A DNA stretch of 64,000 bases from Lewinellaceae bacterium (GTDB taxonomy: Bacteria; Bacteroidota; Bacteroidia; Chitinophagales; Saprospiraceae), in assembly GCA_020636355.1 (NCBI GenBank), contig JACJYB010000001.1, positions 62,001 to 126,000 on the forward strand, in the 5' to 3' direction. Below the pieces are notes generated by a model that saw nothing but the letters and a program-made list of their open reading frames with translations, ran no database searches and was not told where the DNA came from. Of the stretch, positions 45,703-54,618 are shown in pieces. Positions within the stretch are counted from its first letter, which is position 1. Every line of letters begins with the position of its first letter. The position numbers were made by a program, and so were the translations under genes.

Positions 45703-46100
45703 CAGGATTCCAGTATGAGTTCATTAGCCCTTATCCAGGCTGTCAATCGCTGACCAGGTACTATCCGGAAAGCATCCACCATGGCGGTTGGGACGATGGC
45801 CGTAATGGCATGACTTTCCTGCTCCAGGATGATTTGGCAAAGCAGCTCACCCCGGTTGACCTGTCTGGTTTTACAGGTCAATTTATTTTGAATGCCCATT
45901 TCAATGTGCTCGTCCTTGCTCAGCGCTATGGCGGACTCTTTAAAAAGAACATGTACTTCCCGACCTGGTTCCAATAGTTTTCTGGCAGATGCGCTATCGA
46001 TCAACAAGACATGCCAAATGGTATGGGCAAGTGAGACCCGTACCTGCAGCAAATGATCTTCTTGCTGATAGTCGACAATGGTTGCGTTCAGTTTATTCAT
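45702..46100 (-). CDS. stand-alone di-TOBE (molbindin-like) protein
   Basis: The 132-residue protein consists of two Mop/TOBE-like repeats of about 65 residues: the first ends PGREVHVLFKESAIALSKDE, the second ends PGQRLTAWIRANELILES. The repeat plan is that of molbindins, which bind molybdate or tungstate in the cytoplasm for storage or sensing. It lies between modA and modB, overlapping both neighbours (8 bp with modA, 1 bp with modB), so its dose is tied to transport. No DNA-binding domain is present, which distinguishes it from ModE. Confidence 0.85.
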   Translation of the reverse strand: MNKLNATIVDYQQEDHLLQVRVSLAHTIWHVLLIDSASARKLLEPGREVHVLFKESAIALSKDEHIEMGIQNKLTCKTRQVNRGELLCQIILEQESHAITAIVPTAMVDAFRIVPGQRLTAWIRANELILES

Positions 46101-46875
46101 TTACGACTGGCAAATATCCGGATTTCAGGAATATTTCCTGTGCAGTTGGGGAAGTAAGGAATGATAAGAATGATTCTGCCTGCGGATGTGGGGCGCCATT
46201 GTGCAATACAATAACACCACCTTGTTCGATCGGATGGTACAAACTATCCGGTATTGTCAACCAGTGGGTGGTTGGAGGCAGCGAGGTTGAAAAGCGGTAA
46301 GATCCGGCGGTAAAACCAAGTTCTGCAGCTCCGCTTTGGACGAATTGCGTGGTTTGTCCAATGCTTTCTCCGTAGACCAGTTTGCTGCGAACCTGGTCCA
46401 GTATGCCCATATTTTCCAAACATTCGATAGCCGCGCGTCCATAGGGTGCAACTTCCGGATTGGCTACGGCTATGTGCCGGATGTCCGGATTAAGTAAGCG
46501 ATTCAATGATGTTATCGGACTTCCGGAAAGGTCAAGTAAAACCAATGCTCCCCGTGTATAGACAACCGGGTTCGATGCGGTGACTCCGGCCTCAGTCAAT
46601 TGTTGCGGGAAGTTCATATCCGCAGATAAAAAGACATCATAGGGAGCACCGTGTAGGATCTGAGCCGTGATCTTGCCCGATGCATTCAGGATGAGCTGGG
46701 ATTTGATGCCATAGATGGAGTCAAACCGATTAATAAGGCGATCCATTACCGGTTGGAGGTTTGCGGCGGCAGCTATCGTTAACGATTTTTCTCCGGGAGC
46801 AGAACAGGACAATAACCAATGCGACAAACTCAGCAAGCAAATGACAACTCCGGTCTGGATTCGCAATCCGGTCAT
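46093..46875 (-). CDS. modA: molybdate ABC transporter substrate-binding lipoprotein
   Basis: From ATG 46875, which overlaps the upstream stop (ATGA), the protein is 260 residues: a lipoprotein signal (SLSHWLLSCSAP), then the ModA hallmark LTIAAAANLQPVMDRLINRF, NASGKITAQI, GAPYDVFLSAD, ANPEVAPYGRAA and a C-terminal TSPTAQEIFLKSGYLPV. It traps molybdate or tungstate outside the inner membrane and delivers it to ModBC. Substrate choice between Mo and W cannot be settled from sequence. Confidence 0.94.
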   Translation of the reverse strand: MTGLRIQTGVVICLLSLSHWLLSCSAPGEKSLTIAAAANLQPVMDRLINRFDSIYGIKSQLILNASGKITAQILHGAPYDVFLSADMNFPQQLTEAGVTASNPVVYTRGALVLLDLSGSPITSLNRLLNPDIRHIAVANPEVAPYGRAAIECLENMGILDQVRSKLVYGESIGQTTQFVQSGAAELGFTAGSYRFSTSLPPTTHWLTIPDSLYHPIEQGGVIVLHNGAPHPQAESFLSFLTSPTAQEIFLKSGYLPVVNE

Positions 46876-47342
46876 TTTGAATTTGCTGGATGAACGGAGA
46901 GGTAGATCCAGCAAGCGAGATCCTCCGCCGGGACGGTGGTATGGATTTCTACATCATGCCCGTAGGCACGATTTAAGTGTTGGTCGTCTTTCCAGATGAC
47001 TTCCCATTCGGCCATCAGCGCTTGCGGCATATGACCTTGTACTGCGCGGGGAAGGTATCGTCCTTCGGGTACTTCCAGACGGTGTAAGCCATCAGGGATG
47101 CCTTGAAAGTCACCTACGGGACAACCGATAAAGGCTGTGTAATGATCCTGGAAGTTGGAGGCATAATCGTAATAAACCACCCAGATTTCATCATTGAGTC
47201 GCTGCGGTACCTGTTGCTGAATCTGTTGTTCGTAAAATGATTTCCAGAGCTCGCCAAGATCAATCATGGATTGACCATTCCGATTAATTGTGCGCACCTG
47301 TATGCCTGCCAGGTAAGCCTTTGATCTGTCAATTGACTTCAT
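46872..47342 (-). CDS. GyrI-like effector-binding domain protein at the head of the mod operon
   Basis: From ATG 47342 the protein has 156 residues and consists of one GyrI/SOUL-like small-molecule-binding domain (AraC_E_bind type): AYLAGIQVRTINRNGQSMIDLGELWKSF, VVYYDYASNFQDHYTAFIG, GLHRLEVPEGRYLPRAVQG and EIHTTVPAEDLACWIYLSV. No HTH is present. Stand-alone versions bind hydrophobic small molecules or cyclise substrates (Cass2-like). Its stop overlaps modA, so it is the first gene of the mod operon, but a molybdate-related role is only inferred from position. Confidence 0.8.
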   Translation of the reverse strand: MKSIDRSKAYLAGIQVRTINRNGQSMIDLGELWKSFYEQQIQQQVPQRLNDEIWVVYYDYASNFQDHYTAFIGCPVGDFQGIPDGLHRLEVPEGRYLPRAVQGHMPQALMAEWEVIWKDDQHLNRAYGHDVEIHTTVPAEDLACWIYLSVHPANSK

Positions 47343-47803
47343 GAAAACAAGATACGATATTTCCATGGGAGCGTCCGGGGGAAGAAAAGATTGGCCACCT
47401 CTGGATACGCGCCTGGCCAGGACGGATTTTCAGTCATGAACACCGAATGAGAAACGTTCTGGAAATCCCATTCGCCGTTCCAGGTAGGGGATCAGAGGTG
47501 ACCTTTCAAGTTAAAACGCAAACCGGACAGTTGCTTCCAAACCAGTCGGCAGTGCCGGCTGGATTCACATCCTGTCCTGTCAAATAGACTTTGGGATAAA
47601 TGGAGGTCACCGGAATGGGTAGACTTTTTCGTTCGGATGATTGTTTTCCGGGATGGATCGGATTAAAAGAGCCCGGGCAGAATCTCCACCCAGGCCCAAA
47701 TAGACTGTATTCACGATGTTCTTAGGAAGAGGACGAATGGGTTAATGATCCATCCATTCGACCCGATATCTGAACAAAGGACCGTGGGTTAGCAATCAGG
47801 TCA
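47343..47803 (-). other. 461-bp gap without a supported gene
   Basis: Short minus-strand open segments (about 47515-47720) would join into roughly 70 residues if one base were added in the GGG run at 47617-47619, but they match no family I know and lack a convincing start. The region upstream of the mod operon must hold its promoter; no clear box was found. I treat it as intergenic. Confidence 0.3.
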
Positions 47804-48586
47804 CTAGGACCCACTCATTTTTTTTAGTGCCGGGAAGGTGTAGATCAGGGTTAATCTTCCGATCCCATATTGCGTATGGTCCCCTTTCCAGTAAATATCG
47901 CGGAATTCACCGGCGATTTCTGCTTTGAACCGGGACTTGAACTTATAGCCTAAACCGGCATAGTAGCGGTATTCCTGTCCGTAAAACCGGTCGAATTTCG
48001 GTGCGATGGACCACAGTCCTTCGATATAGGTATTGATGTAAAGTGGTTTTACTTCCTTACCTATCGACAAGGGAAAGGCTGGATTGATGCGGTAGCGCGG
48101 TCGGTAAGAGTAATCATAATTTTCCCGGTATCCATTTTGTATCCACCGTTCTTCCCACCACATTCGATGGGTCAAAGTCCATTTCCACACGGGCTGGCTT
48201 GCAACAGCGAAAAGATAAGTGCGCCATTCATGCCGGGCAGTCAATTCGAAGGGATTGTAAGTGCGCAAAGTCGCACCAATTCCAGCCTTTAACCAATGAT
48301 TTACGCTCCGACCTCCTTCCAGGTGCCCTTCCCAAAGCAGAATGTCGGTGTAGGCATGCAGGTTCTCCAAATCTTCCGGAATGGTCAGGTGGCGTGAAGC
48401 GCCAAAGGTCATACCAGTTACGAACCAATGGTTATCCACAGGAAGCGTGACAATGGCTCCGGGCAGGCTGGCACCATACCGGTTGATTTGACCATGCAGC
48501 GGCACAGCCCATAATGTCATGCCGGACAGCAGTAGGACAAGAAGATCTATTCGGGGGGCGGGAAGGGTATTTTCAGGCCGAATCAT
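47804..48586 (-). CDS. DUF2490-like outer-membrane protein
   Basis: The 260-residue protein has a signal peptide (LVLLLSGMTLWAVPLHGQ) and the DUF2490-type pattern of alternating aromatic strands: TYLFAVASQPVWKWTLTHRMWWEERWI, YRENYDYSYRPRYRINPAFPL, YINTYIEGLW and FYGQEYRYYAGLGYKF. Such proteins are small outer-membrane barrels of unknown function in Bacteroidota. It lies 291 bp from the divergent TetR-efflux operon and shows no overlap with the mod operon. Confidence 0.75.
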   Translation of the reverse strand: MIRPENTLPAPRIDLLVLLLSGMTLWAVPLHGQINRYGASLPGAIVTLPVDNHWFVTGMTFGASRHLTIPEDLENLHAYTDILLWEGHLEGGRSVNHWLKAGIGATLRTYNPFELTARHEWRTYLFAVASQPVWKWTLTHRMWWEERWIQNGYRENYDYSYRPRYRINPAFPLSIGKEVKPLYINTYIEGLWSIAPKFDRFYGQEYRYYAGLGYKFKSRFKAEIAGEFRDIYWKGDHTQYGIGRLTLIYTFPALKKMSGS

Positions 48587-48856
48587 GATTCATTGAGCAA
48601 TTGATTCGGGGGCGAAAGTAGCGTGGACCGCCAGGGTGTCACAGAACCTGGATAAGGCAAGTTTATGATCTATATCATACAAATAATTGCCAATGAAATG
48701 ATGGCAAAAACAGCTAATTGACCATTTTCTATTGGCGATTAATGACGATGTCAGTTATTAATAGGCATAATATTAATTATTTAATCATTATAAATATAAA
48801 TTATGTAAAAAATACCCAAAACGAATATGCGCTAAGTGCCGTATCATTGCATAAAA

Positions 48857-48872
48857 TTAACCAAACGGTTAA
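48857..48872. promoter_or_regulatory. TetR operator candidate, TTAACC-AAAC-GGTTAA
   Basis: A perfect 6+6 inverted repeat with a 4-bp centre lies 5 bp before the tetR ATG, over the ribosome-binding region. TetR repressors bind sites of this form. Binding here would silence its own gene and the efflux genes behind it. Confidence 0.7.
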
Positions 48873-48877
48873 ACTTA

Positions 48878-49504
48878 ATGGATAAACCAAATAGTCAAGA
48901 CCGGGTCGATACGGAGGCGCGCATACTGGAGGCGGCGCGTTTGGTTTTTTTCAAACAGGGCATGGCCGGCGCCCGGATGCAGGACATTGCCAACCAGGCC
49001 GGAGTTAATAAGGCGCTGCTTCATTATTACTTCCGCAGTAAAGACAAGCTCTTCCAAACTATTTTTATTCAGGCATTTCAAACCATGTTGGCTTCATTTA
49101 AAGAGATCATCGTCTCCCCGGTGGGAATCCGGGAAAAACTGGAGGCCTTCATTCATATTTATATCTCCAACATGCGACAGAACCCGTACCTGCCGCTGTT
49201 TATCATCAATGAAATCAATAAGAATCCCGATAGTTTCCCGAAACAACTAATTCCCCAGCATAACCAGGTTGATTTGCGGCAACTCTTTGTACAGGCTCAA
49301 AAAGAAATCGAGGAAGGCAAAATTGCGCCTTTCAAGCCTTTGCATCTGATCATGAATGTATTGGGCATGAGCATCTTTACATTCATCGCAAAACCAATGA
49401 TGGTCCAGATGCTGGGCATCAATGAAACGCAGTATGAAACATTTCTCAATGAGCGCGAAGAACAAATCATTTCTTTTGTCCGCAGTGCTCTTAATCCATC
49501 ATAA
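48878..49504 (+). CDS. TetR/AcrR-family repressor of the efflux operon
   Basis: From ATG 48878 the protein has 208 residues. Its N-terminal HTH is complete: TEARILEAARLVFFKQGMAGARMQDIANQAGVNKALLHYYFRSKDKLFQTIF. The helical C-terminal half is a ligand-binding domain (FKPLHLIMNVLGMSIFTFIAKPM). The longer frame begins at 48836, but that start lies before the operator palindrome and is unlikely. The position directly ahead of TolC, MFP and ABC-2 genes matches the CecR (YbiH) gene before ybhGFSR in E. coli, so it probably represses this operon until a toxic ligand binds. Confidence 0.92.
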   Translation: MDKPNSQDRVDTEARILEAARLVFFKQGMAGARMQDIANQAGVNKALLHYYFRSKDKLFQTIFIQAFQTMLASFKEIIVSPVGIREKLEAFIHIYISNMRQNPYLPLFIINEINKNPDSFPKQLIPQHNQVDLRQLFVQAQKEIEEGKIAPFKPLHLIMNVLGMSIFTFIAKPMMVQMLGINETQYETFLNEREEQIISFVRSALNPS

Positions 49505-49519
49505 AACGAAATCGATCGT

Positions 49520-50782
49520 ATGAGAAATTTTTGGATCCAACTCACTTGCATCGTGGCACTGCCCCTGACCGGATGGAGCCAGAACATCACTCTGGAATCC
49601 TGTCTGAATCAAGCCGTGGCCACCAATCCGTTGTACCGGATGCAGGAACGGCTGCCGGTCATAGAGGAGGCACAAGCCAAGCAAGTTACCGCTATGTGGC
49701 TTCCATCGCTCAAATTAGGCGGCCAGGCCACCTGGCAATCCCAGGTGACCTCCGTCCCCATTGAATTTCCGGGGATTAATATCCCGACGCCTACGAAAGA
49801 TCAGTACCGGGTGACAGCTGACGTGCAGCAGACGATCTGGGACGGTGGGATGATTCAGGCGCAAGAGCAGCTATTGAAAGCACAGACCGCTGTCCAGCAG
49901 CAGTCCCTGGAGACACAATTGTATGCCATTAAAGAACAAGTCATCCAAACCTATTTCAACATAAGGCTTGCTCAGGACCAGTTGAATTTGTTGCAAACAC
50001 AGCAACAATCGATTCAGGGCCGGTTAAAGCAAATTCACGATCTGGTCAATGCGCAGATCACCAGCATTTCGGATGAACGCCAGTTGGAGATGAAGGCGGA
50101 AGAATTAGCCCTGAATATTCTGGATGCACGAGCACAGAAGCAGGTCGCTTTAGATGCGCTGGAGACCCTGACCGGACAGCATTATGACACGACCGCTGTA
50201 TTTGAAGATTATACCATGGCAACTGCTGATGAGACGCAGCATCCAATGATCGCACTTTATGCGCGTCAGACCGAAGCAACCAAGGCCCAGGAGACCATCA
50301 TCCTGCGACAGAACCGGCCGCAAATCGGTGCTTTCGCTACTGCAGGATATGGTCGACCCGGATTAAATATGTTAAGTAATGAATTTGATACCTATGCCAT
50401 CGTTGGCGCCCGGCTTACCTGGGATCTTTCAAAGTTCTACAACGGTACCCAAAAACACGCATTAGCGGTGCAGCGCCTACAACGGGAGCAAATCCAGGAT
50501 CAACAGGATGCCTGGCAAAAAGGTCAGGATGTACAGATGCAGCGGGAAGAAAACGCGCTGGCTTCGGCAGAACGTTCGCGGGACTCCTGGGATCGTAGGC
50601 TGGCGCTGGCGCAGGCCAATCGCAAGGATTACGAGGGACGATATGACGCAGGGTTGGTCGCATACAGTGAATTACTTGACCGGATCACCGAAGAGCAGAC
50701 CGCCGAGCAAATGGTCACGCAGGCCAGAGTCAGAGCTCAGTGGCAAGAGGCACGAATTGCCTGGTTGAAAGGCGAGTTGTGA
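49520..50782 (+). CDS. TolC-family outer-membrane efflux protein
   Basis: The 420-residue protein has a signal peptide (QLTCIVALPLTGWSQ) and two long coiled-coil repeats of the OEP family (LEDCLNQAVATNPLYRMQER-like first repeat; a second with LALAQANRKDYEGRYDAGLVAYSELLD). It forms the trimeric outer-membrane duct for the adaptor and ABC-2 permeases encoded next. It begins 16 bp after the tetR stop. Long helical segments (QAQEQLLKAQTAVQQQSLE) fit the periplasmic tunnel. Confidence 0.9.
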   Translation: MRNFWIQLTCIVALPLTGWSQNITLESCLNQAVATNPLYRMQERLPVIEEAQAKQVTAMWLPSLKLGGQATWQSQVTSVPIEFPGINIPTPTKDQYRVTADVQQTIWDGGMIQAQEQLLKAQTAVQQQSLETQLYAIKEQVIQTYFNIRLAQDQLNLLQTQQQSIQGRLKQIHDLVNAQITSISDERQLEMKAEELALNILDARAQKQVALDALETLTGQHYDTTAVFEDYTMATADETQHPMIALYARQTEATKAQETIILRQNRPQIGAFATAGYGRPGLNMLSNEFDTYAIVGARLTWDLSKFYNGTQKHALAVQRLQREQIQDQQDAWQKGQDVQMQREENALASAERSRDSWDRRLALAQANRKDYEGRYDAGLVAYSELLDRITEEQTAEQMVTQARVRAQWQEARIAWLKGEL

Positions 50783-50859
50783 TCATCAAATTGGTTAAAG
50801 AAATTTTTGATCGATAAGATTGATTTTGTCTTAATAGTTTAAAATCAAGCATTTTACGC

Positions 50860-51855
50860 ATGAAAAAAGGAATAATATTTGGTATGTTGGCTGGCTTTTG
50901 GATGTGGTCGGCCTGTTCTTCCCAAAAGTTGGGATACGATGCCAGTGGCGTATTTGAAACCGATGAGGTCATTGTAGCAGCACAGGTGGCAGGTCTGGTA
51001 AAGACGCTGCGTCTGGAAGAAGGAATGCATCTCGCTGCGGGCGATACCCTAGGTCAGGTAGACTGTGCCGGTCTAGCGCTACAGAAAGAACAACTGGAGG
51101 CCAGCATCAACGCATTGCAGATCAAGACCATGAGTGCCCAGCCTCAGGTGGCTGTTTTACAGCAGCAGATCCAAGCTCAGGAAAAGCAGGTTTCAGTCCT
51201 GGAGGCACAGCGGGCCGTCTGGATCAAAGAGAAAAACCGGGTAGAGCCCCTGGTGGCCAGCAAATCGATTCCGGCCAAACAACTGGATGATATAACCGGT
51301 CAACTGGACGTATTGCAGCAACAGGTAAATCTGGCGACCCAGCAAATCCAGGTCTTAAAACAACAAATTGCCGCACAGCAGTCGGTTACACATGAGCAAA
51401 ACGAATCCATTTTAAGTGAAGGCGAACCTCTGGTCAAGCGGGTGGCACAGATCCAGGACCAGATCGATCGATGCAATATCGTTAACCCCCTGGATGGGGT
51501 GGTCCTGACCCAGTATGTCGAGCAGGATGAAATGGTCAATCCGGGTAAGCCATTATACCGGCTGGGAAATCTGAAGCAAATGATCCTGCGCGCCTATGTC
51601 ACTGCCGACCAATTGCAGCAAGTCAAAGTGGGTGATGGCATTAACGTGCGCATCGATGATGGCAATGGCGGGTTTAAGTCTTATCCCGGCACCATCGAAT
51701 GGATTGCGGAAGAGGCTGAGTTCACGCCCAAAACCATTCAGACGAAAAATGAACGGAGCAGCCAGGTCTATGCTATGAAAGTCCGTGTTCAAAATGACGG
51801 ACAAATTAAAATTGGGATGTATGGAGAAGTTGATTTCCAGAGCGCCGGCAGTTAA
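50860..51855 (+). CDS. HlyD/YbhG-like membrane-fusion (adaptor) lipoprotein
   Basis: The 331-residue protein has a lipoprotein signal (AGFWMWSACSSQ). A biotinyl-lipoyl-like half follows (TDEVIVAAQVAGLVKTLRLEEG), then a long alpha hairpin (about 80-195, QQQIQAQEKQVSVLEAQRAV), the second lipoyl half with NPLDGVVLTQYVEQDEMVNPG, and a beta barrel. It links the ABC-2 permeases to the TolC-like duct. The next gene's ATG lies 35 bp inside its 3' end, so translation is coupled. The lipoprotein anchor replaces the N-terminal helix of E. coli YbhG. Confidence 0.9.
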   Translation: MKKGIIFGMLAGFWMWSACSSQKLGYDASGVFETDEVIVAAQVAGLVKTLRLEEGMHLAAGDTLGQVDCAGLALQKEQLEASINALQIKTMSAQPQVAVLQQQIQAQEKQVSVLEAQRAVWIKEKNRVEPLVASKSIPAKQLDDITGQLDVLQQQVNLATQQIQVLKQQIAAQQSVTHEQNESILSEGEPLVKRVAQIQDQIDRCNIVNPLDGVVLTQYVEQDEMVNPGKPLYRLGNLKQMILRAYVTADQLQQVKVGDGINVRIDDGNGGFKSYPGTIEWIAEEAEFTPKTIQTKNERSSQVYAMKVRVQNDGQIKIGMYGEVDFQSAGS

Positions 51856-52753
51856 GATCCAGCAACTGCGTAAGACTTACGAAAACGATACCGTCTTGGC
51901 CATCAAAGGTTTGGACCTGACGGTGGGCAGCGGTGAGTTACTGGCATTGATCGGCCCGGATGGAGCGGGAAAGACTTCCCTGTTTCGTATCCTGGCAACC
52001 TTGATTCTGCCTGACGGAGGACAGGTCGAGGTATTGGGCTATGATGTGGTGAAAGACTTTCAATCCCTGCGCCTCATCACGGGATACATGCCGGGTCGCT
52101 TCGCCTTGTATCAGGACCTGACCGTTCTGGAAAACCTGAGCTTTTTTGCAACGGTCTTCAATACCTCCATCGAAGCCAATTACGACATCATCCGGGATAT
52201 TTATGTTCAATTGGAGCCATTTAAGCACCGTCGGGCTAGCCAGTTGAGTGGTGGGATGAAACAAAAACTGGCCTTGTGCTGTACCCTGGTCCATAAACCT
52301 TCCATTTTGCTGCTGGACGAACCGACCACCGGTGTAGACCCGGTCAGCCGGCAGGAATTCTGGGATATTCTCGACAAGCTGAAAGCGGATGGGATGACTA
52401 TGATTGTCAGTACCCCGTATATGGATGAAGCCCGGCGCTGTGACCGGATTGCAATGATGAATCGTGGCGAACTGCTCGATATATCTACACCGGAAGCCTT
52501 GATCGATGGATTTGGGAAGCCGCTCTATGCCATCCAAAGCGACAGGATGTTTGCCTTATTGCAGGATTTACGTAAGTATCCGGTTACAGATACCTGCTTT
52601 GCATTCGGAGAAGCTCATCATGTGACTTTTAAAAAGTCCATCCAGGTGGATGATCTCCGTGGTTACCTGCAGATGCAGGGACATCACCACGTGGATATTG
52701 CACAGATACAGCCAACGGTAGAAGATTGCTTTATGGACCAACTAGCATCCTGA
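51821..52753 (+). CDS. ABC-2 exporter ATPase 1 (degenerate Q- and H-loop)
   Basis: From ATG 51821 the protein has 310 residues. Walker A is GPDGAGKTS (about 45-53), signature LSGGMKQKLA (about 142-151) and Walker B LLLDEPTTGVD. The Q-loop reads GYMPGRFALY, with Gly where Gln is expected, and the H-loop is STPYMDEA, with Pro199 in place of the catalytic His. Its own nucleotide site is therefore probably weak, while it supplies a good signature to its partner. It corresponds to the N-terminal half of the fused E. coli YbhF. It overlaps the adaptor gene and ends 2 bp before the second ATPase. Confidence 0.92.
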   Translation: MEKLISRAPAVKIQQLRKTYENDTVLAIKGLDLTVGSGELLALIGPDGAGKTSLFRILATLILPDGGQVEVLGYDVVKDFQSLRLITGYMPGRFALYQDLTVLENLSFFATVFNTSIEANYDIIRDIYVQLEPFKHRRASQLSGGMKQKLALCCTLVHKPSILLLDEPTTGVDPVSRQEFWDILDKLKADGMTMIVSTPYMDEARRCDRIAMMNRGELLDISTPEALIDGFGKPLYAIQSDRMFALLQDLRKYPVTDTCFAFGEAHHVTFKKSIQVDDLRGYLQMQGHHHVDIAQIQPTVEDCFMDQLAS

Positions 52754-52755
52754 TC

Positions 52756-53496
52756 ATGGAGACACCAGTCATTCAGGTACGAGAATTAACCAAAAAATTC
52801 GGCCATTTTACCGCCGTTGATCACATCTCTTTTGATGTACACCAAGGTGAGATTTTTGGCTTTCTGGGCGCCAATGGAGCCGGCAAAACGACAGCAATGC
52901 GAATGATTTGCGGTCTGCTGACGCCTACCTCAGGGAAGGTCGATGTGTTGGGCCTGAACATAGCCACCCAGACAGATGCCGTCAAGCGACAGATCGGGTA
53001 TATGAGTCAGAAGTTTTCGCTCTACGACGGGCTGACTGTAAGAGAGAATGTGACTTTTTATGGAGGCATCTACGGTATGGGGAAAGATCAACTGAAATTA
53101 AAGATTGCTGAGCTTGCCGAGAAGTTAGGTCTGGAAGACAAGATTGATCATCAGGTAAGTTCCTTACCCCTGGGCTGGAAGCAGAAACTGGCCTTTTTAG
53201 TAGCTATTCAGCATGATCCCAAAGTTGTTTTTTTGGATGAACCCACGGGAGGCGTGGATCCCATCACACGCCGTCAATTCTGGGAGCTGATCTACGAAGC
53301 CGCTGAACGAGGCATTACTGTATTTGTAACCACGCATTACATGGATGAGGCGGAATATTGTGACCGGGTTTGCATCATGGTGGACGGAAGTGTCGCGGCG
53401 CTTGACCGTCCGGAAAATCTGCGCCACAAAATGGGAAAAGAGACCATGCATGAAGTTTTTTATCAACTGGCCCGTGCGGCCCAAAGACAGGAATAA
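52756..53496 (+). CDS. ABC-2 exporter ATPase 2 (degenerate signature)
   Basis: From ATG 52756 the protein has 246 residues. Walker A is GANGAGKTTA (about 38-47), Q-loop GYMSQKFSLY with Gln85, Walker B VVFLDEPTGGVD and the H-loop TTHYMDEA with His194 present. The signature is LPLGWKQKLA instead of LSGGxxQ. It thus has a full hydrolysis set but offers a poor signature to its partner, the reverse of ATPase 1. It corresponds to the C-terminal half of YbhF and should form the heterodimeric motor for the two permeases downstream. Confidence 0.93.
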   Translation: METPVIQVRELTKKFGHFTAVDHISFDVHQGEIFGFLGANGAGKTTAMRMICGLLTPTSGKVDVLGLNIATQTDAVKRQIGYMSQKFSLYDGLTVRENVTFYGGIYGMGKDQLKLKIAELAEKLGLEDKIDHQVSSLPLGWKQKLAFLVAIQHDPKVVFLDEPTGGVDPITRRQFWELIYEAAERGITVFVTTHYMDEAEYCDRVCIMVDGSVAALDRPENLRHKMGKETMHEVFYQLARAAQRQE

Positions 53497-53502
53497 GCTT
53501 AC

Positions 53503-54609
53503 ATGAAAACGTTTTTGGCATTTATACGCAAAGAGTTCTGGCATATCCTAAGGGACCGCCGGTCACTGATCATTCTCTTTGGCATGCCCGTCATGCAAAT
53601 CGTCCTCTTTGGCTTTGCGCTCTCCAATGAGCTGAAGAACAGCAAGATTGCCATATTGGATGCTTCCCACGATCCGTACACGCAACGCATCATCCAGCAA
53701 CTGAATGCCAGTGATTATTTTACGATTACAACCAGTATCCAGGACGAAAAAGAAATCGAAGGGCTGTTTCACAAAAACAAGGTAAAAATGGTGGTGGTCT
53801 TTCCTGCCGGATTTGCCGATCTGCTTTCCCATCAACATCAGGCTACCGTTCAACTTATTGCTGATGCTACGGACACCAATACAGCCAATACCATGGTGAG
53901 TTATGCCAGTGCCATTCTGGGCAGTTTTCAGGACTGGCTACTGGACCAGCAAACATTGCCTTACACCATTCATGCAGAGACCCATATGCTTTACAATCCC
54001 CAGCTCCGCAGTGCCTATAACTTTGTGCCTGGTCTGATGGCGATGATCATCATGATCCTGTCGGCGATGATGACGTCGGTTGCTATTGTCCGCGAGCGGG
54101 AAAACGGGAATATGGAAGTATTGTTGGTGAGCCCGTTAAAACCCATGTGGATCGTCATTGCCAAAGCAGTACCTTATTTTCTGCTTTCTTTTGTCAATGT
54201 CCTGATCATCCTCTTGCTCAGCTATACATTATTGAGTCTGCCGGTCCATGGAAGTTTGATCTTATTTCTTTTTGCCTGTCTGGTTTTTATCCTCACCTCG
54301 CTGGCATTAGGATTATTGATTTCAACGGTAGCCGGTTCGCAGCAGGTAGCCATGTTTATGTCCCTGATCGGGTTAATGATGCCAACCATCATCCTGAGTG
54401 GTTTTATGTTTCCGATTGAAAATATGCCGTGGGTTTTGCGAGCCATTTCCCATGTCGTGCCGGCCCGCTGGTTTTATACGATAGCCCAAAGTATACTCCT
54501 CAAAGGCGTCTCGATCTTTACCTTATGGAAGGAGATGCTTATTCTGTTGGGTATGGCCTTATTTTTCCTGGTTATCAGCATCCGTCGTTTCCGGCTGCGC
54601 TTAAATTGA
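53503..54609 (+). CDS. ABC-2 type permease 1 (YbhS-like)
   Basis: The 368-residue protein has the ABC2_membrane_3 layout: one N-terminal helix (LIILFGMPVMQIVLFGFAL), a periplasmic domain of about 150 residues and five C-terminal helices, including LMAMIIMILSAMMTSVAIVRERENGNMEVLLVSP, the conserved ERE...E coupling motif. It starts 7 bp after the ATPase 2 stop. Together with the next permease it forms the export channel; YbhSR-type systems expel drugs, cations or dyes, but the substrate here is unknown. Confidence 0.93.
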   Translation: MKTFLAFIRKEFWHILRDRRSLIILFGMPVMQIVLFGFALSNELKNSKIAILDASHDPYTQRIIQQLNASDYFTITTSIQDEKEIEGLFHKNKVKMVVVFPAGFADLLSHQHQATVQLIADATDTNTANTMVSYASAILGSFQDWLLDQQTLPYTIHAETHMLYNPQLRSAYNFVPGLMAMIIMILSAMMTSVAIVRERENGNMEVLLVSPLKPMWIVIAKAVPYFLLSFVNVLIILLLSYTLLSLPVHGSLILFLFACLVFILTSLALGLLISTVAGSQQVAMFMSLIGLMMPTIILSGFMFPIENMPWVLRAISHVVPARWFYTIAQSILLKGVSIFTLWKEMLILLGMALFFLVISIRRFRLRLN

Positions 54610-54618
54610 TGTTGAATT

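Noticed and set aside
47515..47720. Minus-strand segments that join into about 70 residues with a one-base repair
   Set aside because: No start codon and no recognisable motif; open stretches of this size are expected by chance.
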